This document shows positions 11,835 to 25,932 of a stretch of DNA of 64,000 nt, in pieces; the first letter of the stretch is position 1; each line of letters opens with the position of its first letter. The notes under the pieces are model-generated. The model did no database searches. It was given only the letters and a program-made list of their open reading frames with translations, and was not told the DNA's origin. The translations under genes were made by a program, and so were the position numbers. This stretch comes from Helianthus annuus (Eukaryota > Streptophyta > Magnoliopsida > Asterales > Asteraceae): positions 6,658,915-6,722,914 of the forward strand of contig NC_035448.2 of the NCBI RefSeq assembly GCF_002127325.2, in the 5' to 3' direction.

Positions 11835-14800
11835 CTAGATTGCTAGATTTTTCAATGCACTTGATGGAAGAAATTCAACTGAACCGTTTTCAGACTCCGT
11901 TTGTTTGGAATCTTTGTTTAAAGCATGAGTAGAGCAGTTTCGGCCTTCAAAGTAGGTTGAGTATGGAAAATATTCTGCACATCGGAGTTTCCACCCTGCA
12001 AAATATTTTATATATATTAATAATAATTAAATACTAACGCAAAAAAAAAAAAATAAGAGTTAATTACTGTTTTCGTCCCTGTGGTTTGTCAAAAATCAGT
12101 ATTTCAGTCCATTAGTTTAAAAATTGCGATTTCAGTCCCTGTGGTTTCACTTTCGTAACCATTTCAGTCCATGTGGTTTCACTTTAGTAACCATTTCAAT
12201 CCATTTATTATGTTAGTACAGGGACTGAAATGGTTACGAGATGGACTGAAATGGTTACAAAAGTGAAACCACAGGGACTGAAATCGCAATTTTTAAACTA
12301 ATGGACTGAAATAGTGATTTTTGACAAACCACAGGGACGAAAACATACAATGAATATTACACCTTATTACAGATTTAACGTCCAATTTTCCAATATTAGT
12401 GTCATCCCGTAAATGTTCACGAATCGCATTATGAAGTTCATTTTTGTCTTTACGTTTCTAAATTACAGAATAGGGTTGTAATTTATCTCAAACGGGCCAA
12501 GTAAAAAATAGCTAAAAGGAGAACGGATGAAATGGGCTACACGTCGCCAAAAGTTTATTTTCAATGTACGAGTCCTAGATGGTTGTATTTGAAGTTATAG
12601 ATTATTATCGCAATAATAATGTGTTTTTGTAATAAAAACTGATACATCAATCATCACTATAAAAACTGACAACTTTTTGGTGGTCAACTATACTAGTTTG
12701 ACCCATACCAAAAAATGATACATTTCAACAAAAACCCAGTTTGACCCATTACCCGACCCGCCCATCTATAAAACTCTAGGGTGAACTAAATTCTAATTCA
12801 GTTTCAGCATTTGAAATTTCATCGGCAACAGCTACTCAGTAAGAAATATCAAGAAAAAAACATAACAAACTTACTTGTTGCAGCATCATTATCATTGAAA
12901 ACCGTCCCCAACATTTTGTGAACTGCAACACAGTCTTTTAGCTTCCATTCTCTAACCGATCCATTACTGATTAAGAAAAAAAAAGGTTCTCTTAAAATTA
13001 AATGAAGTATAAATAATCAAACTGAAGTGAAACGAGCAACGGTAATACTGTTGGAACCAAAAAATAAGAGTAACTAGGGCTGCAAACTAACCAAACGTTC
13101 GGCGAACAGTTCGTGAACCGTTCGGCAGGAAGTTCGTTTGTGTTCGTTCGTTTATTAAACAAACAAACAAACACGAACAAGAAATTCCGTTCGTTTAGTT
13201 AAATGAACAAACATGAACAGAGGTCGTGTTCGTTCGTTTACGTTCGTGAACGTTCGGTAACGTGTTTGTTTATGTTCGATAGTTCATTAGTGTTTTTAGT
13301 TTTTATATCCATTTAAACACTTCAAAATTCTGACAAATTAAATATCTAATAAGTGTCGGTGTATTATATATTATGTTCATGAACGATTATTTGTGTTCAT
13401 TTGTTTCATTTGTGTTCATGAACATTATTTTGTGTTCATTTGTGTTCGTCAATGTTCTTTTTGTTTGATTCCTAAAATTAACAAACAAACACAAACGAAC
13501 ACGAACAAGTTCATTTCCTTAACAAACGAACACGAACATAAAATCTCGTTCGATAAGTGTTCGTGAACAGTTCGCGAACACATATATTTCTTAACAAACA
13601 AACACGAACAAGGTCTTGTTCGTGTTCGTTCGGTTCATTTACAGCCCTAAGAGTAACAGACAAACACTGACCTCGACACAAGATTATTGGGTGATTCTTC
13701 TATCAATTTAATCGCATCACCCTTGTTCCGTTCTAGACAATAAATCATCTCGGCTACTGCTGCTCTGTGCAATAAGGAATCTGCATTGCCACCATAACAA
13801 TCATCTTAAAGGTAAAACAATGATCATGAATGTGGACCCAAATCATTAAGAATATAACCCAGTGTTGTAAAGTAAAAAGAAAAAAGAAAATTACCTTTAT
13901 GTTGCTCGAGGAAAACAGTATTTGCTTCCGTCAGAGATTTACCATGCAACTGACTAAAAAAAGACAAAGGCTTGATTAACAATAAATAAAAAAAGAAAAA
14001 AAAACGTCAAAGATGAGGTAATCTTCAGAAGAAAAATTAAAGAGTAAACTGCCATTTTGGTCCCTGTGGTTTGGTCACTTTTGCCACTTTAGTCCAAAAC
14101 TCAAACTTTTTGCATCTGGATCCCTGTGGTTTCAATTTTATTGCCATTTTGGTCCAAAAATGAAATCAGATCATATTTTTCTTATAAAATCCTGCAATTT
14201 TGTCATTTTCCTCAGAGGTAAATCAGGTCATATTTGTCTTATAAAATATGGTATTTATTTATAAAAGAGAAATGATCATTTTGCCCCTGCGGAAAATGAC
14301 AAAATAACAGGATTTTATAAGGCAAATATGACCTGATTTCATTTTTGGACCAAAATGGCAATAAAACTAAAACCACAGGGACCCAGATGCAAAAAGTTTG
14401 AGTTTTGGATTAAAGTGGCAAAAGTGACCAAACCACAGGGACCAAAATGGCAGTTTACTCAAAATGAAATCAAATCAGCATAGTACAGAAGTATAATGAT
14501 CTTCATATATTTTTAGAACGCCGTAGAAAATAACCTGAAAGTTAGTCGCTCTGCTTCCAAGACGCCCGAAATAAGTTTTTCACCATCAGTGGCAGGGGCT
14601 GGCATTGATGCAACTTCATGGAAAAATCTCAACTGCAAAAATAAAATAAAATATAAAATAAGTAAAACCGTTGATCTTGAACAAAGAAAGCCATGTGCAC
14701 TACTTTCTTATAAAAAATGACATGAATAAACTCATAAAGCATAAATTAAAAAATAAAACTGCCAGCAATCAGATGATGTGTATGCAATGTTTCTACTTAA

Positions 14801-17800
14801 TTAACTTGCATACCAAACATCGATGAGCATCTGGGTTTCCAGGATCCATTCGTTGTAGATGCTTCAGAGCCTGATTAAAGAGAAAAGCAGTCAAGTTATT
14901 ATCCAAGTCAAATAAAATAAATCGAAATTTTATCAATTGTACCTCTAGGACGGAAATAAAACTTCCAACAATAAAAAGTAAAAGGTTTTATTTTCGATGT
15001 AATCTTATTTGATTGATTCTTCATCACTACAATCTTTTATTTTTGTAAAGTGCTTGTTTTTTATTATTTTTATTGATCAAATTAACTATAAGTACAGTTG
15101 AGGCATTCTCATATAATTTCAAAATTTAGTAGTATCGCATTTACCTTTGTCAAAGCACAAACTAAAATACCAATTTCATAAAATAAAATTTAAAAAAAAA
15201 AACTTTTAACTTATAACAGCCTGTATCATCGAATAACTAATAACCATTTGCTTGACACTAAAGCTTCCAAAAGAACATCATAGACTAAAACAAAATTACC
15301 TGCAATGCAAGTAAAATCTTTTTCTTTCTCAGATTTACTTCAAAAGAAAGCAAATGTGTCTCCAAGAAATCGGATGAATGTTTTTGCAGCAACTTCAGAT
15401 ACTTTCCAGCTTCCATTAAAGGATCTTCAGTCTAACAATAACAAAAGTTATAAAAGTCGCATACTATTCTTATACAAGCAACAACTTTTAGTAAATGCAT
15501 AAAGGGCTTTAAAAAATCAAAAATAAAAAAAAAAGATTTAAATAATTGCATCACAAAAGGGGTACCTGCAATAGCTTCTCTCCATGTGGATCCGGGTCAA
15601 CTGGTTTGACCTGTCGTTTACCAGATTTAGAAACGCCACCAACGTTTGCTTCCTCACTCTTCACTTCTGCCTCCTATAAAACATTAAAAAAAGAGTAAAG
15701 ATCAAATTGACAGAGAATCGGGTGAGCAGAAAACCGATTTAACCGAACCTCACAGAAAACGAACCGAAATTTACGACGGTTTTACATTTTTTGAAAACCG
15801 AAGCGGACCGAATAACCTAAAAATCATAACTTTTAATGTTTGTTATATATAGAATTAGGAAATATTAGTTTTATTCTTGAATGTCAAGTATTTATAATAA
15901 AAACATTAACATGAATATCTATCATTGAAATGATTTATCCATTGCCTACAACAAATAACAAAATTTAACATGTAAATTAAATGATTTTTAAAGTATTATA
16001 AGAGATATTGTCTTAATAAAAACTTTGGAGAAACATAAAAATATATTAGGAGGTTAGGTTTATGTGAAAATTACTAATTGAAAACCTTAAATATAATAAC
16101 TTAAAATTAAGGGGGTGTTTGGCCTAGTTTTTATTTTTGGCTTATGCTTATATTTTAAACTAACTTATAGCTTATTTTCTATCATTTGATAAGATCTTTT
16201 TAATGTGTTTGTATTAGTTTATAGCTTATTTATATCATTTGCCCTTACACAAAGAAGGTTTCTTCAAATAAGCTAAAAAACCATCATCAAATAAGCTTAT
16301 TCAGATAGCTTATATAAGCTAATAAGCATAAGCTTAAAAAGCTAAACCAAACATCAAATTAAGCTTATTTTGTAAAAAAAGCTAAAAAAAGCTATAAGCT
16401 TTGTTAAAAAAGCTAGGCCAAACACCCCCTAAATATAAACATCTAATAAAGATTCTTGAATCATGGATTATACTTTTTATTTTTAAATCTGTCGTAATTG
16501 TGTTCCAAAAACCGAAAAACCAAACCGTTGCAAAAACCGAAATAACCGAAAACCGAACATTTTGGATACGGTTTCGGTTTACCTTAAACCGAACCAAACA
16601 TGCACACCGCTAACAGAGATGACAAAACCAAATGTATTCGACTATTTGTAACCCTTAGTACATAAAAAAAGCTTAATACCTTTTTAGCTCGTGCTTCAGC
16701 CTTCCTCTGTTTTTGCCTCAATTTCTTCTTTTGAGAAGCAGGTAATTTTGCAAGTTCATCTTCTTCTTCCGTTGATGACTTTGAAGGGGTATCATACAGC
16801 TTGATGTAGCATCTGTATTAGTATAAAGAATAAGAAAACCATCATGTAAAAAGGGACAAAAAGGAAGAAAATAATAATCGAGAAGAATGTCATTAATTCA
16901 TACTTTATAGCTCCAATTGCTGCTTTCCTAAAGTAATCATGTGCATGAAGCCGATCTTGAAACCTTAGCATTTCGATATAGGAACGCAGGGTCATTTTTC
17001 TTAAACAATAAGAATGGAAGTCAAACTGGTCTTCTGTGATGTCAGCATAATGTTTCTCCACAGCTAAGAACTTTTTTAAAGCACGCCCAAGATCACCCTG
17101 CCGGAAGTAACTTTCTCCACACGCAAGTTCGTACCTATAAATGAAGATATTTGTTAGATATTGTTGAAACTTTTAACACATAATTGTTAAGATTGTAACG
17201 GTCACCAACCACATGCATTGCATGTCATGAAGATTATTGTGTTGTTCTCCATCTTTTGTGAATAATACAGCTGTCTTTTCTGCAAGTAGAACCTATAAAA
17301 GATAGTAAATTTGGTTAAACAAACATACCAGTTTTAAAAAATATATATATATATAATTTGGTGCTATCAACCTGGTCAGCTTGCAACATTCTTTTGACAC
17401 ATTGGCTGTTGACGTATCGATCTGCAAGATCCATGCATCTAGCTTCATCTGCCAGCTCAGCAGCAGCAGTGAAGTCCCCGCCATGTTTTAATATTTTGCT
17501 CTGTGAATAAAAGAAACTCCATTATGATTCACTAATATTCATTAAGATAACTTTTTCCTGCAAGTTATCAGGCCTGGTAAATTAACCTTCATACAAGAGT
17601 AAAATGCCATTTTCATCCATGAGGTTGGCCAGTTTTGCGACTTTCATCCAAAGGTTTGTTTTTCCACATCTAGATCCAAAATGTTTGAAAACTTGCCATT
17701 TTCATCCGGCTCATTAACTCCATCCATTTTCTCCGTTAAGTCAGGGGTATTTTCGACTTTTTTGTTAACTTAAAGGGCAATTCGGTATTTTAATAACTTG

Positions 17801-20800
17801 TACATTATGCTAAATGCTTGTACATAAAGTGAAAAAGACCGAATGCCCTTTAAATTAACAAAAAAGACGAAAAATACCACTGACTTAACGGAGAAAAATG
17901 AATGGAGTTAATGAGTGGGATGAAAATGGCAAGATTTCAAACCTTTTGGATCCAGATGCGGAAAAACAAACCTTTGGACGAAAGTCGCAAAACTGGCCAA
18001 ACCTCAGGGACGAAAATGGCATTTTACTCTTCATACAAATGTATACAAAATGAAACAACGGATAGCGTAAACAAACCTTAACGGAGTATAGATCAATGAC
18101 AGTCGGAGTGTGTTGCAAAGCCTCATTGATTTTAGCAAGAGCAACATCATACAGCCCACGTCTGTCATAATGCTACACAAGCGAAACTATACGAAAATAA
18201 GTAAAAAACAATTTATAAATCAAAAAGTAGTCATAAAGTGAGGACAAACTTGAGCCAGATAAAACAAGATCCACATCAGCGTTGAAGGGGGCTCTTTTTC
18301 CGATCTACATATTAAATCCGACACAACAATTTAGCGGTATTCAAAAATGTGAAGAACCGGTAGCTATTAGTCTATTACATTATACATAAATGATAAATCA
18401 CAATTACCTTCCGGGGTATCCACCAGCGGTTTTAACTGATTCCTCCAAATCAAGGAGCAACTTTTCAAGAATATCAGCCTGTAAAAAAGGAGAGAGATTT
18501 ATCATAGTAATATAAGGAATCATGAAGTGAAATGATCTAGATGTTTCTAGATGGTAGCTTGCACAAACCTTGCCAGGATGATCATATAAAGGAGAAAGAT
18601 CCGAGAAAAGTGAAGGGACTCCCTACATTTTCCGTTAGTAAAATTATAAGCTGTAATTTATTAAAAGGTCAAAAAGTAACAAACTTGTAAGTACCTTTGT
18701 TAGGAGCGGCTTAATATAGTTATCAGCTGCATCTCGAAATTTTACATCCTCTAGAAAATCTAATGGGATTCTCTGAAAATAAAGCGGCATGCCTTAGATA
18801 TCGAAAAGAGATAACAATTAACATAAAGAGTTAAATGTCATTTTCGTCCATGAGGTTTGGCCAGTTTTGCGATTTTCGTCCAAAGGTTTGTTTTTCCGCA
18901 TCAGGATCCAAAAGGTTTAAAATCTTGCCATTATCATCCAGCTCGTTAAATCCATCCATTTTTCTCCGTTAAGTCATCGGATTTTCGTCTTTTTTGTTAA
19001 CTGAAAGGGCAATTCAGTCTGTTGAATACTTGTACATTTTGCTAAGTGCTCGTACATAAAGTGAAAAAGACCGAATTGCCCTTTAAGTTAACAATAAGAA
19101 CGGAAATACCCTAGACTTAACAGACAAAAATGGATGGAGTTAACGAGAAAATGGCAAGATTTCAAACCTTTTGGATCTAGATGGGGAAAACAAACCTTTG
19201 GACGTAAGTCGCAAAACTGGCCAAACCTCAGGGACGAAAACGGCAATTTACTCTTAACAAAAAATATAAATTTGGAACGGTTAGTCACCTTAACAGCAGA
19301 AGACCAGGTGTATTGCTGCCCAAGTGACTTGTATAACGAGTCCAATTGGTCAACTTCATCAGAGGAATATTGACCATTTTTCGAATATAGTCCAACACAT
19401 TTTTGCAATCCTTCATAGTATCTAACAGCACAAGAGCCCAATTAATATCATTCCCCCGCACTAAAACTACAAATAAATAAAAAAAATTCTACCTGTAATT
19501 GTCGGGATTCATTGATAACAGAACTCTGTGCAATTTTTCACCTTCTTGAAGGCGATTAAGCTTCACAAGAAGAGAAGCCTCCACTTCCTTGTAGGATAAT
19601 TTATCAACCTATGATAATATTTGCAGAAGGTAATAAATTAGGCTAATTTTTTTAAATATACAATACAGAAGAAGAAAGAAAATGGAACGATGAACATACT
19701 ATCTTCAATTCTTTCTTGTGTAACTCAAGAAGAGCTTTTTCAAGCAATCCACATTCCTCTAATAAAGATATCTGGAGAATGAAACATGCAAACAAAGTAA
19801 TAAAATGGTTTTGTGTAAGGTAAGTTATTATGGCATTGAGTATTATATATATTACCTTGTATAACAGCATTTCACCATGTTCACAGCGTTCGTTATCTGG
19901 AGGATAATCTTCTTCAAGAGTCCCTTCATATGCTTCTAGAATGTCAATGGCTTTGGATGCACTGGCAAAAAAACATGACGCCTCAATATGAAATTACAAA
20001 ATTTAGTGGTTATATGTATAATTGTGATTGTGGGCCCTATTCACTTGATAGGAGTAATAATTACTAGGGTAAGTTCATATATATACAATACATAATATTA
20101 TACTTTCCTTTCAACACATAAACGTTCTCATATTTACTCATCCCATGGTAAACAAAATAAAATCAGTTACTCATAAGTTATAACGAACTCATTTCACATG
20201 ATAAATGAAAAGAATCCCATGCACTGAGAGGATTCACAGTAATAACGTTAAATGTTGTTTTCTAATTCATTTATTCAGTTAAACACGTTGTATAAGTAAT
20301 AGATCCTGTTTTATATACCATAAAAAAGGTAAAGATGAGTTTAAGTCTTTTCAAATATAAACATGAGAATTATAGTCTTATGAAAAGGTAAATTTCAGTA
20401 TTTCACGTTATGAAATTTGGTGGGGTAAACACGAATTCTGAACTTTTATAGGGCAAAAAATGAAATAAATCTCAATGTTTATGGGAACCAAAATATGGAG
20501 AACTTGAGATAAGAGAAAAAATGATACTAAACCAAATGAAACCTAACAAATTAACACTTATCATGGTATATATAGGGGAAGGTTCTATGCAGAACACTAA
20601 ATATTGCGAGAACACGCAGAACAAAATAAATCACTCATTTTTTCAATCCTAAAAAGTAAATGAAAATGTTATAAATGTAAGATTTATTGTTTCTCACACT
20701 AGAATTTAAAACAAAAATATGAAAAATCTTCAGTTTTTAAATAACCTACACACATGTAGGTTATATGTAGGCTAAATTAACTACATGTATGTAGACTATA

Positions 20801-23800
20801 ATACTATATGTAGGGAAAATATATGATTTTTTATTTATATATAATACACATATGAATGTAAGAAACATAAAATTTAAGAAATATGAACCTTAAATCCCAA
20901 AATTTAGTGATTTAGAGTTGTTCTTTTTGTTCTCGCAATAATTAGTGTTCTGTAGTGATCCTTATCCTATGAAGATAATAGAAAGTTCAAGAATATAACC
21001 AAATATCACATTTACTTTGAGTTCAGATGCTGAGAAACTGCAAAACCGATCCAATTCATTCGATGACTTGGTTTCAATGTCAGCAACTGTTGTCTGGTTT
21101 CAACAAAACCAGCCAAGTCTCGCATTTGTGCCTGAAAATGAAAAATATGTTTAAAAACTGGTACACGTTAATTACATAAAATCGACCAATCAAAATGTAG
21201 CTGTTTTCTCATATGATTTAAATAGTATTAACTATGAGAGTCCGAGACACTAATTCATAACCAAAAAGCAAATTCACCTTAATCACTTTAAAGCGATCAA
21301 ATAATAGCTCTTAACTTTACCCTGTTGGATTCACTCTACTGTATGATTCTAGCTTTTAGGGTTTTAGATCAAGTTAAGAACTTTACAACACATGACTACA
21401 TCTCTAGCTTTTAGGGTTTTAGATCATGTTAAGAACTTTACATGACCCCAAAGATCTACAAAATAATTAAAAGTAAAATACCAGCTATCAAATTATCCAC
21501 CTCATAAAAGGGCCTCAGATACTTAATAATCAAACAATCAGTGTCAACAGTAAACATTCGACATCACGTCTTCCAAATCCTTAACCTACGAAGTGTCGAA
21601 TATCCTTCCACTTATAAGAAGCTAAATCACAATATTTAATAAGATATTGCTAGATATCTGTAATGTGTGTTCATAATAAAATCTGGTTCTATAAGTACAT
21701 CCACTTAGACTATAACACTATGTTGACCCACTCCTTGGGTTGGTTGCCAAGTGGATTTATTTTTAATAAAAAAGAAATCAATATTTTTTTGGGAAAAACT
21801 CACTATGGGGACCCAGTCCTTGGGTTGGTTGCCATGTGGATTTAATTAAAAAAAAAAGCACTTTATGGGGGAAAAACTCACAACCTGGTTGCCATGGCAA
21901 CCAAGGTTGCAACCCAAAATCATGCCACATGTCAAATTGCTATTAATCCATATTTTTCTGTTCTTTTTCCTTTCCTTACAACTAATGTCAACTTTAATTT
22001 ATTTTTCTAATAACTTGTAATATTTTTTTTAATCTAAAAGACACCATCTTTTATAAATTAGTCTAGTTTCAAAATGAAATAGTTATTTTCAATATTTATA
22101 ATACAACAACCACATTATAAATATTTATAATAAATTTGATATAAATTTTATTAAAAAGTGAGTTTTTTTAATACAACTCTCCAATCCTACGTTTGCAATT
22201 AAACTACAGTAAAATGCCATTCCATCCCTAAGATTTGGCCAGTTTTGCGACTTTGTCCAAAGGTTTGTTTTTCCGCATCTGGATCCAAAAGGTTGGAGAT
22301 CTTGCCATTCTCATCCGGCTCATTAATTCCGTTCATTCTTCTCCGTTAAGTCAAGGGTATTTTCGTCTAAAAAATGGTTTAGATTGGGATGCTAATAGAT
22401 GTGAAAGGTTGGGTTGGGTTTTAAATGCGGGTAGTCTTAAACTCTTCACATAACAATGCTTATAACTCAATCTCGGTACAGAAAGTGAGACATCGAAATA
22501 TTTCAACATATATTAGCTTAAACCACAACAAAAGTAAATCCTTTATATTAAGACTAGAAGTATGCAATTACAAACATATTCACCAAGATGACCAATTTCT
22601 AAATATCCTTCGTCTTAATTCCAACCACAAAATTACACTACCAATACGGATTATATAAGAATAAACACCATTACATTAGTCTCATGATCAACCATAAATT
22701 TTATCTTTGAACTTATATGTATGACTCACAGATCTTACAAGAATGATAACAAGTTTCTTTTAAATCAACATAACACAACCTTCAAAACTCAAACATATCT
22801 TATTAGATACTCTTAACAAACCTATATGTTCTTCAAACTATAAGTACTTCTCATTCATGAATGTCTTAAGATCTATGGTCTAATAAATTTTTTTAACCCT
22901 TGTGCTCTAAATTAAAGAACCAGCCATGCTATAAAAACACTCGCATGTCATTTTTAGTATGGTGTAGAAAATTGGATATTGTATCATCTACTATGATATC
23001 ATCCATAAAACTCAATCAACAAATGTTATAACTCACTCAAAATATTCTATCATAAATAACTCCCAAACCATTTGAGACCAAAGCATTCGACCGCTATGCT
23101 CCGGTTGCACTTATGTGATCATTTCGTAATCTATGAAAGAAAGAAATAAGCAAATGACAAGATACACAGAACCATTAGTGCAAATTATAAGAATCAATAT
23201 AAGATAGGACATAATCCTAAAGAGACGTTACACACAAATCATAGCAACAACAAAGAATAACTATTACAGATTGTTCAAAACCTGGTATCCACTAAATAAC
23301 AACGAAAAAACACAACTTAAAATATATTCTTTTTCTCGTATGATTTAAGTAGTATTAACAACAAAGAGTCTTAACTAATAACTAAATCTAATCAGAAAAC
23401 AAGTTAACCTCAGTCATTTTGTCCATAATCAAACATTATCTCTAACTATGCCTGGTTGTATTTACACTAAATCCAATCGAAATGCAGACTCATAACTGCT
23501 CCAAACGAGAAGAGAACTTATGAAAAGAAGAAGTGGTGAAAATGTGAAATGAGTGCTACAAAGAGTAAGAATATCTACCTGCAATAACGATAGGTCTCTC
23601 AGTATTTCAATGTTATCTGGATCTATCCGCAGAGCATTCCGGTAACATTTTATTGCCTCCCTATACTCTCTATCTGAACGATAGAGAAGACCATACACGT
23701 GCCAACAAACATGGCTTTTCAAATCATTCTACAATTAAAAAAAACGATACTGTAAAATCCATATCATACCACAAAAGTTGCACTTACAGAAATTTTAGTG

Positions 23801-25932
23801 AAAATAGAAGGAATATGTTTCAGACCTTTAATCCCAACCGTACTAGCTCGTATGCTTCTGGCTTACGATCCATACAGTTCAGTGTTAATCCTTTCATTGA
23901 AAGAGTTTCTAGAATCCGAAGTATCACAAATGAAAAACATTTAATAGATGGAAGACAAACAAAATGCTTAATCATGATAATACAATCATTAACATGCTAT
24001 CTATAGACTCATGATTCTATTTTTGTAAAAGCTATGTGTTTGTACATATTCTATCAAGCTATTGTGCAACGGTTCAAGATAATCAAGTTGAAAAAATATT
24101 TCAGATAAATGGCCTGGATGATAAGGTGTATGATTTGCAGTCTCAGTGGTCGGTAACAACTAAAAAGGTCACCTTTATCTCTCTCTGTTTAAGGACTTAC
24201 ATGTTTACATCTGAACTCAAGAGCTATATTCAATATGATTTTAATGCTTACAACAAACAAACATGACTAATTTTATAAGCAACGGGTGCTTGTTTTCACT
24301 CCACATTGGAATCTTTAATCTAGTATGCAACATATATAAAAACATATGTGAAACATGAGTGCAGCATTGTTTAGGAACAGCAGAATGCTACTTATACTAG
24401 ATTAACTAAGACAAGTAGCATTTCCTAAACCAAGGCTAAAAACTAAAGTTGCAATAGGTGATAACTTCTAACAGACCTCCATGATTTGGAAACTTCTTCA
24501 ATATAGCATCGGCAGCCTTCAACCCCTTCTTGTACTGTTTGGTTTCGTAAGATTTCTGCCAAACAAACAATCAATAGAACATTTAATCATTTCATTAGCA
24601 AACCAGTCAACAATCAGACAATGATGCTAGTCCTATTATTAACCTAGTGAGCGCGCCCAAATACAACAAAACAAAATGATTTTTAAAATCACATATTAGG
24701 CACATTTGTCGTTTAACTAGAGCGTGATGTTCAGTCCTTAATCACCTTCTTGGTTTTAAAATGCGTGCATAATACGTGATGCGCACCATGAGCTGATGAG
24801 ATCACGCTGCTTTTACATGATGCGAGGATGATGCGCCCCAAATCGCATAATGCACTGGCATTATGCATGCATTTTCCTAAAATCAACCACTATAGAGTAC
24901 AATTGTACAATAATACAATGAGCTTGTAGAAGGTGCTTAACAAGCTTGTACAATGAGCTGAGGAAGTTGTTAAACGAGTTTCTACATAGATTACTTGTAC
25001 CTTTTGCATAGACTACTTGTACACTTAAAGAGTTCAAGGCTTATTTTGGTTATATTGACCTTCTTGAACCTTATTTTGGTTTCTACATAGATTACTAGTA
25101 CCTTTTGCATATACTACTTGTACACTTAAAGAGTTCAAGGCTAATTTTGGTTATATTGAACTTCTTGAATGGTACTAGAGCTATTTTCTTCTATTTTTTT
25201 TATTTTAATCTCTAAAATTTAAGTGTTTAAAGTTAACAAGCTATAATATTAGGATTAGGTTCAAGAGTGAACACTAGTGTATTTGCGAACTGAGCGAACT
25301 AATTCTGGCCATACACGTGAGTAAATCAATGGCCAGGATTTGATGATGAAATACACTAGTGTATTTTACGATTTGATGATGAAATACATAGTGTATTTTA
25401 CGATTTGATGATGAAATCCTAGCCATACACGTGTGTAAATCAATGGACAAAATTTGTTCACTAAGTTCGCAAATACACTAGTGTTCACTCTAGAACTCCA
25501 CCCTATAATGTTATCTATAATCATTTTTTTAAATAACAAACGCCTCACATACATGATGCGCGCGCATCCCGCATTACCAAGATCACCATGTGGCATCAGT
25601 CTAAGTAGCTATTAACACAAATGAGATGTAAAAAAGTGTCAATAAATGATATTTACTATATATAACATTATGTATATGCAGCTTGCTAAACTGTATTGTA
25701 AATTTGTATAGTAACATATCTAACAATGGCAACATCAACATGCTTTTCATAACTGAACCTAATAATCCAAATTCATCTACAACAGTTAACAATAAGTTAA
25801 ACACTACACAAACCCTAGGGTTCCAAAACAACAACAGCAAATCGATTAACTAATTAAATCGATAACGAATGAAGAACTTACGACGATTAACTTGAACAGA
25901 TTGGCCTCTTTCGGAGGCAGAGAAGCGCCCAT
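11835..25932 (-). CDS. NAA15: NAA15, auxiliary subunit of NatA N-terminal acetyltransferase
   Basis: Twenty-six exons can be placed by GT-AG borders, and every phase closes: 25932-25882, 24555-24477, 23908-23826, 23728-23579, 21131-21016, 19961-19856, 19771-19700, 19608-19493, 19421-19289, 18772-18695, 18622-18569, 18478-18408, 18304-18250, 18172-18077, 17500-17372, 17292-17210, 17134-16904, 16812-16680, 15673-15566, 15431-15300, 14870-14814, 14632-14535, 13953-13895, 13780-13672, 12966-12875, 11995-11835. They sum to 2652 nt, 883 aa (Arabidopsis is about 897 from memory). The start [17 protein letters not shown], the TPR block [20 protein letters not shown] (exon 4) and [20 protein letters not shown] (exon 9) identify it. 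TPR helices fill most of the protein; a Lys-rich stretch lies at residues 596-612. NAA15 holds the catalytic NAA10 and docks NatA on ribosomes to acetylate nascent N-termini. No lesion is seen; introns carry many transposons. Confidence 0.96.
12068..12345. mobile_element. Fold-back MULE-like MITE in the last NAA15 intron
   Basis: Inverted arms beginning TGTTTTCGTCCCTGTGGTTT pair across the element. Same general class as 14042-14460. Confidence 0.7.
13075..13649. mobile_element. hAT-like element in NAA15 intron 24
   Basis: Ends TAGGGCTGCAAAC and TTACAGCCCTA are flanked by the exact 8-bp duplication AGAGTAAC (13067-13074, 13650-13657). The 575-bp interior is made of GTTCGTTCG/CGAACGAAC words that can fold back. 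No transposase. Confidence 0.88.
14042..14460. mobile_element. Fold-back MULE-like MITE in NAA15 intron 22
   Basis: Inverted ends GAGTAAACTGCCATTTTGG at both borders, about 419 bp, with the arms pairing over most of the length. No clear target duplication. Confidence 0.75.
15718..16612. mobile_element. hAT-like element in NAA15 intron 18
   Basis: Ends TCGGGTGAGCAG and CATGCACACCGCTA are flanked by ACAGAGAA (15710-15717) and ACAGAGAT (16613-16620), 7 of 8 matching. Both sides are rich in AACCGAA/TTCGGTT words. A Harbinger-like MITE is nested inside. Confidence 0.65.
16111..16429. mobile_element. Tourist-type (PIF/Harbinger) MITE
   Basis: 319 bp with perfect inverted ends GGGGGTGTTTGGCCTAG and TAA on both sides (16108-16110, 16430-16432). 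Nested in the hAT-like element. Confidence 0.88.
17597..18029. mobile_element. MULE-type fold-back MITE in NAA15 intron 14
   Basis: Ends GAGTAAAATGCC...GGCATTTTACTC are flanked by an exact 9-bp duplication TTCATACAA (17588-17596, 18030-18038), typical of Mutator-like elements. Same family as 18828-19253 and 22208-22365. Confidence 0.92.
18828..19253. mobile_element. MULE-type fold-back MITE in NAA15 intron 9
   Basis: Same family as 17597-18029: shared ends, and the words CCAGTTTTGCGA and AAAGGTTTGTTTTTCCGCA. The right edge lies 35 bp from exon 9. The flanks TAACATAAA and TTAACAAAA are only an approximate target duplication. Confidence 0.85.
20575..20968. mobile_element. MULE-like MITE in NAA15 intron 5
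   Basis: Ends GGGGAAGGTTCTATGCAGAA and, inverted, GGATAAGGATCACTACAGAA, followed by the shared words CACTAA and ATTGCGAGAACA. No clear target duplication. Confidence 0.7.
21730..21890. repeat. Imperfect tandem repeat in NAA15 intron 4
   Basis: About 100-bp units containing CCTTGGGTTGGTTGCCA, repeated about twice and degenerating afterwards. The rest of intron 4 (21132-23578) is AT-rich with nothing recognised except the fragment at 22208. Confidence 0.6.
22208..22365. mobile_element. Truncated MULE MITE (left half)
   Basis: Matches the left half of 17597-18029 (AGTAAAATGCCATT through the CTCCGTTAAGTCA block) but lacks the right arm. Confidence 0.75.
24977..25175. repeat. Tandem duplication, unit about 100 bp, in NAA15 intron 1
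   Basis: Two copies start GTTTCTACATAGATTACT and end at the TATATTGA.CTTCTTGAA block. Confidence 0.8.
25252..25503. mobile_element. MULE-type MITE in NAA15 intron 1
   Basis: Inverted ends GGATTAGGTTCAAGAGTGAA and GGGTGGAGTTCTAGAGTGAA are flanked by TATAATATTA (25242-25251) and TATAATGTTA (25504-25513), a 10-bp duplication with one mismatch. Confidence 0.85.

Noticed and set aside
16382..16613. Two overlapping open frames on opposite strands in NAA15 intron 18
   Set aside because: They come from the end of the Tourist MITE and the AACCGAA repeats of the hAT-like element.
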